From NCBI GenBank assembly GCA_029256725.1, contig JAQSXJ010000018.1, positions 1-52,356 of the forward strand: 52,356 nucleotides of DNA, read 5' to 3'. The notes below the pieces were generated by a model. The model searched no databases, was not told the DNA's origin, and was given only the letters and a program-made list of their open reading frames with translations. Below, piece by piece: positions 52,259 through 52,356 of the stretch. The stretch comes from Anaerocolumna sp. (GTDB taxonomy: Bacteria > Bacillota > Clostridia > Lachnospirales > Lachnospiraceae). A program made the position numbers and the translations under genes. Numbering within the stretch: position 1 is the stretch's first letter; every line of letters begins with the position of its first letter.

Positions 52259-52356
52259 TGGTACTATGTCAAGAAAAAGTACAAGTTAAAAGTGAACTTT
52301 TTTCATAACCTCTAACTTTACCCAACTTTCATTTCTATTTTCTTTAATTCTTGCCA

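Larger units (their letters stand above)
51464..52356. other. 893-bp 3' region without genes, dominated by a minisatellite
   Basis: After the msmK terminator (51538-51570) there is AT-rich DNA, then degenerate and finally regular copies of the 34-bp repeat. The last 95 bases contain no recognisable gene and run off the window. Confidence 0.7.

Overview
The window looks like chromosomal DNA from a low-GC, anaerobic, spore-forming-type Firmicute, most likely a member of Lachnospiraceae (Lachnoclostridium/Anaerocolumna-like). The support is AT-rich intergenic DNA, strong AGGAGG-type ribosome binding sites, three T-box leaders, a eukaryote-like dimeric GlyRS, and clostridial families such as DUF2935, CD3324-like, DUF1062, YkgJ and DinR-box-controlled dinB. 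The placement is an inference from gene content, not from a marker gene.

Layout. 1-13 kb: an accessory region of small transcription units, with two AraC regulators, GNAT, NUDIX and HAD enzymes, TauE and DUF2798 membrane proteins, a divergent HxlR/flavin reductase pair, a decayed LytTR regulator and a short EF-Tu-domain-II-like protein. 13-23 kb: a UDP-sugar pyrophosphorylase, a CD3324-like DNA-binding protein, DUF1062, an Lsa-type ABC-F ribosome protection gene with an elaborate leader, a MarR/hydrolase pair sharing one operator sequence, an SOS-controlled dinB operon and a tyrosine phosphatase. 23-26 kb: a collapsed ABC transporter/two-component locus (internal deletion plus frameshift). 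26-31 kb: T-box(Val)-ilvB-ilvN and a Cro/C1-type regulator split by an in-frame TGA. 31.9-34.5 kb: a complete IS66 element with an 8-bp target duplication. 34.5-43.6 kb: a minisatellite, T-box(Lys)-lysS, a structured RNA under a consensus promoter, a methyltransferase/GNAT pair, a soluble PocR-domain MCP, an SDR and T-box(Gly)-glyS. 43.6-52.4 kb: a long AT-rich gap, a two-gene secreted module (416 and 1081 aa) of unknown function, a YitT protein, an MsmK/UgpC-type sugar ABC ATPase and a 34-bp minisatellite running almost to the edge.

How it works together. The best understood circuits are RNA-based. Three T-boxes carry the specifier codons GTA, AAA and GGC at the same aligned position and match their downstream genes (branched-chain amino acid synthesis, LysRS, GlyRS). 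The ABC-F gene appears to be controlled by a terminated structured RNA and by a 13-codon leader peptide followed by two mutually exclusive hairpins.

The most unusual signals are: a roughly 400-nt structured RNA (37098-37495) with its own consensus promoter and terminator; a dispersed MITE family, one copy of which supplies the stop codon of the ABC-F gene; four unrelated intergenic minisatellites; and the secreted two-gene module. All calls come from reading the sequence by eye; no database search was run.
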